DNA of 53,500 nt, from NCBI GenBank assembly GCA_022843625.1, contig JALHNH010000046.1, positions 1 to 53,500 on the forward strand, in the 5' to 3' direction. The position numbers and the translations under genes are program-made. This document shows, one piece after another, positions 7,406-16,341 of this stretch. The stretch comes from Bryobacter sp. Its GTDB lineage: Bacteria > Acidobacteriota > Terriglobia > Bryobacterales > Bryobacteraceae. Position 1 is the stretch's first letter, and each line of letters starts with the position of its first letter. Below the pieces are notes generated by a model. It saw nothing but the letters and a program-made list of their open reading frames with translations, did no database searches and had not been told where the DNA came from.

Positions 7406-7430
7406 CGGCCAACCAGAGTTAGCTCCAACA
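7406..7430 (-). repeat. Right terminal inverted repeat
   Basis: The minus strand reads TGTTGGAGCTAACTCTGG then TTGGCCG, matching the left end. ACTGG follows at 7431-7435. Confidence 0.85.
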
Positions 7431-8261
7431 ACTGGGACGGCTCTCATTGACAAACTCGAGCCAGCCCTTGTTTTGCTGGGCGAGGTCAGCATCATCCTGA
7501 AAAGACCGCCCTTGGAGAAAGCTGGACTTGACCCAGCCGACCAGATTCTCCACCGAGCCCTTTTGGTTCGGGCAACCGCGGTCGCAGGCTTCTGGCTTAA
7601 AATCGAGTTCTTCGGCAAACTTAAGGAACACGGGATGCCAGATTGGTTGGTTGTGTTCGTCTCGCCCAAGCGTTACGGTCTTCATGTTGTCGAACACAAA
7701 CACCCAGGGCACCCCTCCAAAATACTCGCAAGCCTCCAAAAGCCCCCGGATGACAACCTCGAGGCGCATCGAGTCGGTCCACTTCACGAAAGAAACCCGG
7801 CTGAACTTCAAACGGACCGACAAAAAGTAGCGTGTGCTTCTGTCGTGACGCGTGAACGGGAAGCCCCTTACCTCGCCCCAGTCGACCTGCGCGTATTCCC
7901 CCGGCAATCCCTCAAACCGAGAGTAAGCATCGACTTTGGCCGCGTCCACTGCCGCGCGGATTCTGGCCACCCCCGCGAAGAATGCCGACCGACTGCCTGT
8001 GTAGGGATTTTGGCAGTCGCTCGCCACCAACTGGAGCATCCGCTCCACCGGCATCTGCTCCTTCATCCATTCGCGGATGCTTGCATCGTAAGGCGTGGCC
8101 GCGTCCGCGCGCGCGGCCCGTGTATAGACCTTCGTCGGTGGCTCTTTCAGCAACCGGGCCACCGTGTTTCGATGCAACCCTACGTGTTTGGCGATCTCGG
8201 TGAGCGACAAGCCCTGCTTCCGCAACCGCCTGATCTCTGAACGTCCCATGAATCCTATCAC
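7431..8261 (-). pseudogene. istA: IS21-type transposase IstA, N-terminal and core part
   Basis: Starts MGRSEIRRLRKQGLSLTEIA, an IstA-type helix-turn-helix (start at 8261 or the ATG at 8249). The integrase core has D in YAQVDWGE, D in VFDNMKT and E in NQKGSVENLVGW. The gene is interrupted after ESRPS by the transposon at 3545-7430; the read-through end (SCWS) is encoded by the transposon terminus. The missing C-terminus is at 3201-3539. Before interruption the protein would have been about 390 aa, slightly short for IstA. Confidence 0.85.
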
Positions 8262-8315
8262 CCATCTCTCCCTGTTGAAAAATCCTCACAGGGGGTCGAA
8301 TTTTACTCACGGGGC

Positions 8316-8361
8316 GTGCACTCTTTTAAGCTGGATCAGTGCACTATTTTAAACAGGATCT
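8316..8361. repeat. Tandem terminal repeats of the IS21-like element
   Basis: Two adjacent 23-bp units beginning GTGCACT(C/A)TTTTAA and ending GGATC match at 19 of 23 positions. They lie upstream of istA, where IS21-family elements carry multiple transposase-binding repeats, so the element's outer end is probably just beyond, near 8368. Confidence 0.6.
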
Positions 8362-8761
8362 CTCAACACTCTTGGTTGCCGTGATTGAACGCCACAGAGA
8401 CGCTTTCGGCCGTGTCCCGGATGAGGCGGCCGCAGACCGTGGATACTACAGCGCTGCCAATGAAAAGAAGCTGGCCGAATTGGGAGTGAAACAGGTCAGC
8501 ATACCAGCCACCGGCAAGGTCTCCAGGGCTCGCGCGGCCCACCAAGCGCAGTCCTGGTTCAAACGAGGCCAACGCTTTCGCGCCGGTTCAGAAGGCGGGA
8601 TTAGTAATCTGAAGCGACGCTACGGCCTCGGTCGCTCAATGCTGAGGGGTCATGAAGGCTGGAGTTGCTGGACTGGATGGGGTGTTTTTGCGCACAACTT
8701 GAACATTCCGGCCAGACTCAAAGCCAAAGCGGCTAAGCCAAAAGGAACGAAAAAGCAATGA
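8339..8761 (+). pseudogene. ISNCY-type transposase, C-terminal fragment
   Basis: The reading FGRVPDEAAADRGYYSAANE, then IPATGKVSRARAAHQ, FKRGQRFRAGSEGGISNLKR and GWGVFAHNLNIPARLKAKA is the C-terminal half of an ISNCY/IS5-superfamily DDE transposase, keeping the second Asp (AADRGYYS) and the catalytic Glu (EGGISNLKR). Homology begins around 8360, just inside the end of the IS21-like element, which therefore landed in and truncated this gene. The N-terminal half is not found on the other side, implying a deletion. Confidence 0.8.
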
Positions 8762-8945
8762 AAAGGCCCAAATTTAGAGAGTTGGGGCGCCCAGCGAGCG
8801 TGGAGCAACTGTGGACGCCGTTGTGGGCCCGATTGGCCAGTCCAAAGTTCCCTCCGAACTAAAGAGTCAGTCGACGGTTGAGTCGGGAAACCGTTCTAAA
8901 TACTGACTTTTGCAGGGGTAACTAGCTAAGCTAGGCGAGTCAGTA

Positions 8946-9749
8946 TCAGTATCCGGTAGCGAACTGAAAGTGCATCGGATCGTTACCCAGCTGATAAAAG
9001 CCGTTGCGGGCAAAAATCTGCGCGATTTGCCTGTAGCGAGGAGAAGTCGAAGCGGCGCTCGTGCCCATCGGGTACTGTCCCGCGTTCAGGTCTACCGCCA
9101 GCCCCCAAGAATGGACGCTCCAGGTGCTACCCCCTCGCTTCTTGCGAACATTGTAGGAACCATCAAAAGTTTTGATTTCATCAGACAAACCGGCCGCGCT
9201 GATCTCTTCAAAAGTGTTCTTCAAGCGATCAGCAATCTTTCGGTGAACCTGGACCGGCACAGTTCGCCCGCCCGGCCCTGCTTTCATGGGCACGCTGACG
9301 ATATTGCGGCGATCCCCGGGTTGGCCAAACTGGCTCACAATCTCACTGTAACCATTGGGCCGCCCCGTTACCGAGCCGCCTCCCGTCCCAACCGAGGACC
9401 CGCCCGAACCCTTGTAGCTTGTCGAGCCCTTAGAAGTCTGACCGGAGGACCTGTCAGCCCGGGCTTTTCCTGAAGGCCTTACCTTGTAAGCCTTTTCGCC
9501 ACTACCGCCCGGAGAAGCCGAAGAGCCTGACGGCTGAAGCAACTGCAGCAAGAGAGTGGATAGGGAGAACAACGATTGCTGAAACAGCAAATTAGACGCT
9601 GCTAAAGCGGAACCAGGGTCGGCCGAAGCCATGTCATCGGAATGACAGCGCTCTTTGGCCAGACCTGCCAGGCCATAAGCGCCGGACGGAAGTCCTGCTA
9701 TGGTGGTGTTAGGGCCGGCGGCGCTCTGTAAAGAAACCAAAAAATTCAT
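8946..9749 (-). CDS. M15 peptidase (D-Ala-D-Ala carboxypeptidase / endolysin-like)
   Basis: Start taken at the ATG at 9749 with GGAGA 10 nt upstream. The first 140 or so residues are low-complexity, Ser/Gly-rich and include a hydrophobic helix (SNLLFQQSLFSLSTLLLQLL). The C-terminal domain carries the M15 zinc motif STWSVHSWGLAVDLN (His and Asp ligands) and the final His in DPMHFQFATGY. Such enzymes cleave peptidoglycan cross-bridge peptides. Nothing phage-like is next to it; a role in wall remodelling around the pilin cluster is only a guess. Distinct from the endolysin at 42393-43073. Confidence 0.75.
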   Translation of the reverse strand: MNFLVSLQSAAGPNTTIAGLPSGAYGLAGLAKERCHSDDMASADPGSALAASNLLFQQSLFSLSTLLLQLLQPSGSSASPGGSGEKAYKVRPSGKARADRSSGQTSKGSTSYKGSGGSSVGTGGGSVTGRPNGYSEIVSQFGQPGDRRNIVSVPMKAGPGGRTVPVQVHRKIADRLKNTFEEISAAGLSDEIKTFDGSYNVRKKRGGSTWSVHSWGLAVDLNAGQYPMGTSAASTSPRYRQIAQIFARNGFYQLGNDPMHFQFATGY

Positions 9750-9861
9750 ACGGCGTGTTCTCCATTGAAATCGAGTCGATGTAAAATCATAGGTAAAGTA
9801 GTCATTGCGTAATATTGAATCCAGGAGGCTATTTAATAGCGTTAGCCCAGCTACCCAAGCT

Positions 9862-10731
9862 TCACTGTAGCCCGGCCAAGCTGAAATTGCTGACGAAAGC
9901 CTCCAGCCAGTTCTGGTCGGGATTTTTGTCGTCCTCCTCGGCTTTACGGGCATTGTCGGAAACATTCGAAGGCGCAATATTGCTGTCGATCAATTCCCTG
10001 CCCGACCGCTGGGCGGCCTTCAGGGCCACCGACTTGGCCGAGCTTTTGATCCCCTGCTCGGCCACTTCACGAGCGGTTCCTTCCGCCACTTCCTTGGCTA
10101 CCGCCTGAGCCGCGACGGTGCCACCCACCTTGGCCGCAGCGCTGCCTCCGCCCGTGAGTAAGGCGGCTGCCACGTCGGGAGCGGCAAAACCCAACACCCC
10201 GGCCACTCCATGGTCCTGGTAAGCCTGCTTCCAGCCGCTGGCGATCCCCTCAGCGGTACCTTTTAGCTGCTGAGCCCCCTCCCTGTAAACTTCTACCGGG
10301 CTTTTTCCTTGCGCCGCGCCCAGCAAAAGTCTGCCTGGAGCAGCCATCGGGTTGAGGACCGGATTGGTGACCAGATTGCCCAACGCCTTGGCCGTGGCCA
10401 CCGGATGGGTGGCCACTCCGAGCAAGGTCGTTGCCGTGTTCTTGACAGAATCCAGGGTCCCACCCGCGAAATCTTTTCCCACACGAGCAGCTCCCCTGGC
10501 GCCGGTTTCCAGGGCTTCGGCGGAAAGCGAGAGGCCATCCTTGGCCACGTCCACAGCCTTGCTTCCCAAGTCTTTGGCCGCATCCGCGCCGGCACCGACA
10601 GCCTTCTTGGCGCCGCCGACCACGCCCCGTCCGGCGTCACCGACCTTGTCTACCGCCTTACTCACGAAACTAGCCGCCGCCGCGGGGGGGTTGAGACTAG
10701 GAATCCCTAAGCCCATGATTTCGTCCACCAT
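9862..10731 (-). CDS. Ala/Gly-rich helical protein of unknown function
   Basis: 289 residues. Residues 20-110 form an amphipathic Lys/Ala heptad-like tract (VDKVGDAGRGVVGGAKKAVG), followed by a predicted hydrophobic segment around FAAPDVAAALLTGGGSAAAK and a charged tail (DNARKAEEDDKNPDQNWLEA). The composition resembles pre-toxin and effector chaperone-like linkers in polymorphic toxins and the middle of the protein at 997-2106. No catalytic motif seen. 112 bp separate it from the M15 gene on the same strand, so they may be cotranscribed. Confidence 0.55.
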   Translation of the reverse strand: MVDEIMGLGIPSLNPPAAAASFVSKAVDKVGDAGRGVVGGAKKAVGAGADAAKDLGSKAVDVAKDGLSLSAEALETGARGAARVGKDFAGGTLDSVKNTATTLLGVATHPVATAKALGNLVTNPVLNPMAAPGRLLLGAAQGKSPVEVYREGAQQLKGTAEGIASGWKQAYQDHGVAGVLGFAAPDVAAALLTGGGSAAAKVGGTVAAQAVAKEVAEGTAREVAEQGIKSSAKSVALKAAQRSGRELIDSNIAPSNVSDNARKAEEDDKNPDQNWLEAFVSNFSLAGLQ

Positions 10732-11288
10732 TTCTTTCGGTTTACCAGTTCATCCTAGCAAGTCCGATCGAAAGGAGAATAAAACCGAGACTGCGCAGCG
10801 TCGTTCAAAAGTTCATATTCAAAGACCTAAAATAAGGCCAATCTAACACACTAAAGCTGCAGTCTAAATCGAGACTTTAATCCGGCATCGAGATTTAGCA
10901 AGAAAAAGGCCGGAACTGGTCTTCACGGCCGGTCTACGGCCAGCACTTCGAGTCAATTCTCCAGTCCCTCTGGCTACTCTAAAGTCGCTGCTGCGCGCGT
11001 GGCAGGCCGAGTTATTCTCGAACCAAAGTGAGGTCCGGATAGGGGGTAGTTGCTTGTGGCTGTGGCCATCGCCTGACCGTCAAGCTGGACCAACCCCACG
11101 TCAGGCGACGTACAGCCTTAGACTTGACACTTTCTCAAGTCAGGAAAGCAGAACCAACGGCGCGACTGGCCGGCCCTTCTTGGTAGACCACCAGATGACT
11201 TTCTTGCCCGCGGACTTCACTTCTGTAAAATTCAGTGCGGGTGCGAAGGTACCTGGTCAGAGTTTCGCCCGACCGGATAGGGACGGAC
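10732..11288. other. 557-bp gene-free stretch
   Basis: I see no convincing coding frame, terminator or repeat. A plus-strand frame at 11054-11323 lacks a ribosome site and protein-like composition. Confidence 0.4.
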
Positions 11289-11459
11289 TTACTGGAATTG
11301 TGTGGCTACAGAATGACTCGTAAGACCGTTGTCAAACGGTTGATTTGACAAGGTTGCAGCTTGATTTGACGAGGTTCCCGCCTGGTCGCCGACCTTTGCA
11401 ATGACAACGTCCGCGTGCTTTCCGTAGGTCCACTGGGTGCTGGCAAAGGAGTAGTCCAC
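11289..11459 (-). CDS. Short WTYGK-motif protein (copy 1)
   Basis: A 56-codon frame starting with GTG after the purine-rich GAGAGAGG. It reads DYSFASTQWTYGKHADVVIA and continues with a Ser/Asn/Thr-rich tail. A second short frame at 31346-31444 encodes PFAATLWTYGKNADL in the same orientation, and the DNA around CCGTAGGTCCAC is shared. Recurrence of (S/P)FA(S/A)T.WTYGK.AD at two places 20 kb apart argues that the peptide is real. Function unknown. Confidence 0.45.
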   Translation of the reverse strand: MDYSFASTQWTYGKHADVVIAKVGDQAGTSSNQAATLSNQPFDNGLTSHSVATQFQ

Positions 11460-11588
11460 GTTTCAAGCCTCTCTCTCGAGACTGTCTACGACGTTCGAGG
11501 GTCAAAGTCATGCAGGATTTTTCGAAGCACTCAACCAAATTAATTGCAATGCCGATAGCCCAAACTTCCGGCAGCACCTCATTCCCAT

Positions 11589-12470
11589 TCATAAGCTCTC
11601 TCTATCCAGGCCGGGCTCCGGCCTTTTTCTTTCGTGTGCAGTGCGGGAGTGTCCGCACCAGCAGGGCCTGGCTTGTTTGGACAGGAGGGGGCGGTAGCGT
11701 TTGCAGGGGACCGGAAGAAGGCTTTCGCCATTTTCTCCGGGATGAGCTTCAGTCATGGGCTGGTCGAGGATTTCCCTCATGGTGCTTTCCTTCAGCCAAT
11801 TGTTCACACCCAATCCATCCCAGCTGAGACGCCAGAGGGGATCGTCGGAAGAAGGGTAGGCAAGGTCAAGGTCGAGCAGCAGGCACAGGCTTTCTTGAAT
11901 GGCCAGGAAGCGAACTCGACCGCCCAGCAACTGGAAAAGCTGATGCATAGTTGCTCCTGGAGGAATCAATTCGAGAACTTCACCCAGGTCAGAGGGAAGC
12001 TGGTGAACCAGGTCGGGGAAACTCCGTCCTGATATGCGATGCTGTGGGTCGTTCGGAGAGCGGGTGCGCTGGTAATAGCGAAGGAAGCGCAGGGCGGTTT
12101 CGGGCGCCTCGTCGAGATGCTCACTACGCAATCGGCCACACCAGCAGTAGACTCCAGAAAAAAGCAAGGGTCTAAATTCGTCACAGGTAGGCCCCAGGTG
12201 TGAGCCGTTCTCCCCCGGGCGAGGAAGCGAAGCCACAAGATGGCGGTTTTGGGCTTCGCGCAACTGGCGGTGCCAGTTGAGCACGCCTGCGCCCAACCAG
12301 TTCGGCCGCCAACCTTGCGAGTGACGAAATTCGAGCAGCTCCATCTCGTGCAGGCGACGCAAGTGCTCCTCGGAGAGAATCAAAACCTGCCCCGGATAGC
12401 GGCAGGCCATTTCCAGACAATTCAGGGCATTACCGTCAAGCCGATGATAGAGAGCCAGGAGTTTATTCAA
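11589..12470 (-). CDS. CWCG-motif protein, paralogue of the gene at 17525
   Basis: The TTG at 12470 is preferred as start because similarity to the paralogue begins there (LNKLLALYHRLDGNALNCLE versus LNRLMTLYHCLGQDALDCLE); longer frames run into the preceding gene. The protein has two cysteine motifs of the same shape, C-(x)n-LLFSGVYCWCGRLRSEH and C-(x)n-ARPCWCGHSRTAH, which look like zinc-binding knuckles. It is soluble with no signal peptide. The paralogue keeps only the first motif. The family is not recognised; both copies sit on the minus strand on either side of the pilin cluster. Confidence 0.65.
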   Translation of the reverse strand: MNKLLALYHRLDGNALNCLEMACRYPGQVLILSEEHLRRLHEMELLEFRHSQGWRPNWLGAGVLNWHRQLREAQNRHLVASLPRPGENGSHLGPTCDEFRPLLFSGVYCWCGRLRSEHLDEAPETALRFLRYYQRTRSPNDPQHRISGRSFPDLVHQLPSDLGEVLELIPPGATMHQLFQLLGGRVRFLAIQESLCLLLDLDLAYPSSDDPLWRLSWDGLGVNNWLKESTMREILDQPMTEAHPGENGESLLPVPCKRYRPLLSKQARPCWCGHSRTAHERKRPEPGLDRESL

Positions 12471-12474
12471 GGAT

Positions 12475-12939
12475 TTAGAACAGCGGAGGTCCAGCGAATC
12501 CGAAGTTTCCGGTCGAGGCGAAGGCTCCTGGGGAAGCGAAAGCACCGCCGGGGCCATTGAAAGCGCCCATCCCTGGCATACCGGGCATACCACCCCCCAT
12601 GTGGCCCATTAATTTGTGCATCTTGCGCATCATCTTCTTCATTTTGTGAGCCATGCGGCCTTGATGCAGGCCGGCCTGGAAGGCGTTTTGCGGTCCGCCG
12701 GGCTGACCGAAGTTGCCGGCCAAGGCGTGGCCGTTGGGGCCGAAGTTACCCGCTTGAGCGAAGGAACCGAGGCCTCCGGAACCGCCCGCCGAGGCGAAGG
12801 CGCCATTCGGTCCGGCGAAAGCTTGCGCGCCAGCGGCGCTGGCTTGAGCACCGAGTCCGGTGCTCAGGGACATTGCGATGCTGACCTGCGAGCCGCCCGC
12901 CAGATTCGAGTTCGAATTGACTTTATTGACTCCACCCAT
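12475..12939 (-). CDS. Gly/Ala/Met-rich low-complexity protein
   Basis: 154 residues. The N-terminal half is built from degenerate Gly-Ala-Phe-Asn repeats (AGPNGAFASAGGSGGLGSFA), then a very basic Met/His/Lys helix (MAHKMKKMMRKMHKLMGHM) and another Gly/Met/Phe-rich tail. The ATG follows AGGACAG. Four bases separate its stop from the TTG start of the CWCG gene, implying translational coupling. The composition suggests a structural, secreted or metal-binding protein; no family is recognised. Confidence 0.55.
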   Translation of the reverse strand: MGGVNKVNSNSNLAGGSQVSIAMSLSTGLGAQASAAGAQAFAGPNGAFASAGGSGGLGSFAQAGNFGPNGHALAGNFGQPGGPQNAFQAGLHQGRMAHKMKKMMRKMHKLMGHMGGGMPGMPGMGAFNGPGGAFASPGAFASTGNFGFAGPPLF

Positions 12940-13130
12940 CTTTCTGTCCTCGTCTTTCCGTTGTTCTTGAATTCAGGATAGTCCTCTACCGATCCATTCG
13001 GAAGACCAGCGATGTTCCAAGGCTGAAAACATTGTTAATTCTTGGAGTCAAAACTGAACTCAAGGTGAACTCTCCAAATGAATGCTGGTTAGGGGGACAA
13101 GGCCTGGCTCGCTCGAACTACAGTCTGAAG

Positions 13131-13916
13131 ATGTTAGATATTGGACAATTGGCTCAGGCCCGAGATTGGCAGCTGGTGATCGGTTTCGGTTCCAGGACAC
13201 GCGGTCAGTCCCGTCCAGGCAGCGACTTTGATCTGGCCGTTTTGCGAGGCTCAGGTCAGCATTCGGCAGAGGGTCTTGAGTTGGCGTTGGGCGAGAGAAA
13301 CCTGGATCTCACCTGGCTGGATGAAGCTTCCTGGCTGATGTGGGCAGAGGTGGCCAGGGATGGGGTGGCTCTCTTTGAGTCCAGCCAGGGTTTATATGAC
13401 GAGTTTGTGGTTCAGGCAACCTTGCGAAAATGGAACTCGGAGGTCTGGAGACGACGGGATCGAGCATTTCTGCGTCGGTTTCTAGAAAGGAAGTTTCAGT
13501 TGAACCTAGATCTCATCTTGCGTAAATCGGCTCAGTTGGCCGAATACCTCACTGAGTTGGAGCCCTTGACTCAGCTGTCCCGGGAACAATTTGCCGCCGA
13601 CAAGCTCAAGCTGTATGCTGCCGAACGCTTGGTAGAACTCATTGTGGAGTCAGCAGGCTCGATCAATACCGAGGTTGGCCAAGCTCTGGCTAAAACTCCG
13701 CCATCCGATTATTACAGCAGTTTTTTCAGCCTGGTGACGGCTGGTTGGATCGACCAGGAGCTTGCCATTGAACTGGCAGAGTGGGCACGCTTACGCAACG
13801 CCCTGGTGCACCGCTATGATAGCGTCGCCGCCGCTGATTTCAACAAAATGCTAGCTAAATGCATCAGTCCCTGGCGTCGGTATTTGTCTGGTGTGTCTGG
13901 TCACCTGGGCGCCTGA
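13131..13916 (+). CDS. MntA-HepT single-chain fusion (nucleotidyltransferase + HEPN RNase)
   Basis: From the ATG at 13131 the 261-aa protein has an N-terminal minimal nucleotidyltransferase with the exact GSX10DXD signature (G20, S21, D32, D34; FGSRTRGQSRPGSDFDLAV), then a HEPN domain with the RX4HXY motif RNALVHRY (R222, H227, Y229). In known MntA-HepT systems these are two genes: MntA AMPylates the Tyr of RX4HXY and so neutralises the HepT RNase. Here both lie on one chain with a basic helical linker (about 100-130). All key residues are present, so an autoinhibited or self-modified enzyme is plausible. An upstream in-frame start at 13032 is possible but adds non-homologous sequence. Confidence 0.85.
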   Translation: MLDIGQLAQARDWQLVIGFGSRTRGQSRPGSDFDLAVLRGSGQHSAEGLELALGERNLDLTWLDEASWLMWAEVARDGVALFESSQGLYDEFVVQATLRKWNSEVWRRRDRAFLRRFLERKFQLNLDLILRKSAQLAEYLTELEPLTQLSREQFAADKLKLYAAERLVELIVESAGSINTEVGQALAKTPPSDYYSSFFSLVTAGWIDQELAIELAEWARLRNALVHRYDSVAAADFNKMLAKCISPWRRYLSGVSGHLGA

Positions 13917-13933
13917 CGGCCCAGCCCAGCACC

Positions 13934-14128
13934 TCACAGTGTATTTACCACGTTGATAATGGGCAGCAGGGTGGCCAGGGCCAGGAAGGCCGACATGGCG
14001 CCAGCAAAGGCCAGCAGCAAGGGTTCAGCCAACTGGGTGGCCGCGCTCAGCGATTGGGTAACATCCTCTTCGTACAGAACCGAGATCTTTCCCAACACGA
14101 TTTCCAGGTTGCCCACTTCCAGCCCCAA
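13934..14128 (-). pseudogene. GspF/PilC C-terminal remnant
   Basis: 64 residues reading GLEVGNLEIVLGKISVLYEE then EPLLLAFAGAMSAFLALATL and LPIINVVN, which is the last part of the inner-membrane platform protein of type II secretion / type IV pili, including its final transmembrane helix. The first roughly 330 residues are absent; a stop lies just upstream and the fragment begins 22 bp after the pilin-like gene. A deletion has probably fused the two. Confidence 0.8.
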
Positions 14129-14150
14129 CCCCTCTCAAGGAGCAGCTAGG

Positions 14151-16319
14151 TCAACGTTCGTGCCAGGACACGATCTGCATGCTCAACGGCTGAGGCAGGT
14201 TTTCGTAAAGCCCCATCAGGAAGCTCGGATCGAACTGGATACGCGCGCTTTTCCCGGAAAAGGTGAACTTCCCGGCCGAGCCGGAGCCCGTGTAACCCGG
14301 AACCGGATTGGCAGGGTCGCCGCCAAAGGCCACCAGAGCCCCCTGCATATTCATGGTTCCCCATTTATTGGAGGGAACCGAAGCATCACCCACATTGATG
14401 GTCACATTGCCCCAACTATAGACCACTCCTTTGAAATCCACTTTGTAAAAGTCGGCGGCGCCAGTTGAGTCGAGCTTAAAGGTGCTGACCAGCACGTTAC
14501 CCTTCGCGTAAATATTCAGGCTGGTGGCACCCGAGGGGGTCGACGATAGTTGGCTGGAGGTGCCCAATAACTGAATGTCCTTTCCGCTGACCAGGGCCGC
14601 CCCATTGCCCACGACCTGCGATCCTAGCACCAGATTCCCGGTATCGTTTTTGAGCACCAGCGAGCCGCCGGCCGGGTCTTGCATGGTCAACTGCAGCTCA
14701 CTCGGGATCAACTCCGTCGACGCCGGAAGTGCCGCCGTCGGGTTATACTGAGGTGCCCCGGAGGTCTGAGCGAGGTAATTGTAGTCCGTCAAGTTTTGGG
14801 CTGCATTGGGATTGCTAGGGTCAAGCGTAGAAGCGATCGCACCGGCGAAGTCCATAGCGCTGGCCGTGTTCCAGCCGCCCGTGATCGTCCACTGATTGGA
14901 ACTGGTATTGAGTTCGGCAGTGGCCCCGTTGCTGGCCGTCCACGAGAACCGGTTCGAATTGATCTGCACGACTCCAGGCAGATCGGGAAAGATGCTGTTC
15001 CAGGCCGGCAATGCGCCAGCTGACCCCGGCGGATTCAGCCAGGATGTGTTGTAAACTTGAAAATAGGTTTGTACATTTTGGGTGGCCTGGCTGTAGTCAT
15101 ACTGGTTGTTGCTGGTCGGCGCTCCACCGTCGGGGATGATGACAAAATCTGTCGCAGAACCGGTGGGAGTCACCTGCAGATCCTGGGTCGCCGTCAGGCG
15201 CACCTTGGGACTGGTGCCGGAAGTATTCATGGCGATTCCCGGGATGGTGGCGGTGGTGCCGGCGGGCAGAGTGCCGGCTGATTTGGCCGCCTGATAGGCG
15301 GCGAAGTTCATGTCGTAATAAGTGATGCCGCCCGTATTATTGACCACATAGACACCAGCCGGCGGCAACGCCGGGCTGGTCGGAACCTTTACATCCGAGT
15401 ATGGAATAGCATAGAACCCATCGCCGGTATTCTCGGCCACTTTACCGACATTACTGGGGGCCCCGTTGATGGTGATGTTGGAGATGGCATTCGCGCTCAA
15501 TTCCCCTTTGCTGGAGACTACGTTGGGAGTGCCTCCCTGGCTCACCTGCAGACTCCCCTTGGTGCGCAGCCGGGTGGCCTGGGTGGCCGTAGCCGCCAGA
15601 TCCAGTTGACCGGTCACGGCGTTCTCAAGATTGAGGGCCACGTCCCCGGCCGCCATCACGGCCGCCGGAGTGACCGCCTGATTGGGGCCGCTCAGCCGCA
15701 TCACCACCTCGACCGTGCGCTGTTGAGGAACGCCCACAAAGCCGGTGGGATTGCCGGTTGCATCCAGGCCCACGCTACCCGAGGTTCCTTCAATACTGAG
15801 AAGAACAGAATTCTCAGGTAGTTTCAGGCGGACAGGCGAAGAGCCGGTGACACTCCCACCGACTCCGTTGGCCTGGAAAATATCCTTGGGAGAGGCTCCG
15901 CGCAGATTGTTGCTGCTCACCAGCGTAAAGTCAGGCCAGTTTTGGGCCGGGTTGTTCATCCCGTCGCTGGGACTGGTGGGCCCGTCTTGCCAGTTAAAGC
16001 GAATGCGAAAGCGGTTCCAGCGTTCGCCTTCGTGAATCCACCCCACCACCTGACCCTCCGACTCGCGGATCTGGAAATCCGGCTGAATGGTAGTGTTAAC
16101 GACGGTGGCATTCCAGTCGGGAGCGCTGCGCAAGCGAGCTGTCGCCCAGGCCAGGCCGGTCCTGGCCGCCCGGTCAGCGGCCTGCTGGCGTGACTCGAAG
16201 GCAGCCTGGCCCAGGGATGCCGGGGCCAAAGCCACCGCCGCGCCCACGAACATGGCGATCAGAACCGCCATAAAAAGAACGGATATCATGAATATGCCGC
16301 GGCGCCTCTTACTCGTCAT
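14151..16319 (-). CDS. PilX-type large pilus-assembly protein
   Basis: 722 residues. The N-terminus RRRGIFMISVLFMAVLIAMF has the PilX_N arrangement: basic residues, Gly, then a single hydrophobic helix, followed by ESRQQAADRAARTGLAWATA, the typical amphipathic continuation. The rest is a large beta-rich Ser/Thr/Gly/Asn domain (GDVALNLENAVTGQLDLAAT) repeated in style along the protein, much longer than the usual PilX (150-200 aa), so the exposed part is unusually big and may be adhesive. Third gene of a minus-strand pilin operon (17503 to 14151). Confidence 0.7.
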   Translation of the reverse strand: MTSKRRRGIFMISVLFMAVLIAMFVGAAVALAPASLGQAAFESRQQAADRAARTGLAWATARLRSAPDWNATVVNTTIQPDFQIRESEGQVVGWIHEGERWNRFRIRFNWQDGPTSPSDGMNNPAQNWPDFTLVSSNNLRGASPKDIFQANGVGGSVTGSSPVRLKLPENSVLLSIEGTSGSVGLDATGNPTGFVGVPQQRTVEVVMRLSGPNQAVTPAAVMAAGDVALNLENAVTGQLDLAATATQATRLRTKGSLQVSQGGTPNVVSSKGELSANAISNITINGAPSNVGKVAENTGDGFYAIPYSDVKVPTSPALPPAGVYVVNNTGGITYYDMNFAAYQAAKSAGTLPAGTTATIPGIAMNTSGTSPKVRLTATQDLQVTPTGSATDFVIIPDGGAPTSNNQYDYSQATQNVQTYFQVYNTSWLNPPGSAGALPAWNSIFPDLPGVVQINSNRFSWTASNGATAELNTSSNQWTITGGWNTASAMDFAGAIASTLDPSNPNAAQNLTDYNYLAQTSGAPQYNPTAALPASTELIPSELQLTMQDPAGGSLVLKNDTGNLVLGSQVVGNGAALVSGKDIQLLGTSSQLSSTPSGATSLNIYAKGNVLVSTFKLDSTGAADFYKVDFKGVVYSWGNVTINVGDASVPSNKWGTMNMQGALVAFGGDPANPVPGYTGSGSAGKFTFSGKSARIQFDPSFLMGLYENLPQPLSMQIVSWHER

Positions 16320-16341
16320 ACAATTCGTTACATCCCCTTCT

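Larger units (their letters stand above)
3545..7430. mobile_element. Tn7/Tn5053-type transposon (TGT...ACA ends, 5-bp duplication)
   Basis: The 3886-bp element begins TGTCGGAGCTAACTCTGG and ends with the near-perfect inverted copy closing in ACA. It is flanked on both sides by the 5-bp direct repeat ACTGG (3540-3544 and 7431-7435). TGT termini, 5-bp duplication, a DDE transposase of the TnsB/TniA/Mu class and an adjacent AAA+ ATPase are the hallmarks of the Mu/Tn7/Tn5053 group. It encodes a DUF6431-like protein, the transposase, the ATPase and a 132-aa protein, all on the plus strand. No TnsA, TniQ/TnsD or resolvase is visible. The second binding-site-like block TTTGCTCA(A/C)ATTG recurs near each end (3583-3595 and about 7393-7405). 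Its target was an istA gene. Confidence 0.85.

Noticed and set aside
12475..12939. Secreted effector or adhesin call for the Gly/Ala/Met-rich protein
   Set aside because: No signal peptide or recognisable domain; low complexity alone does not support it.
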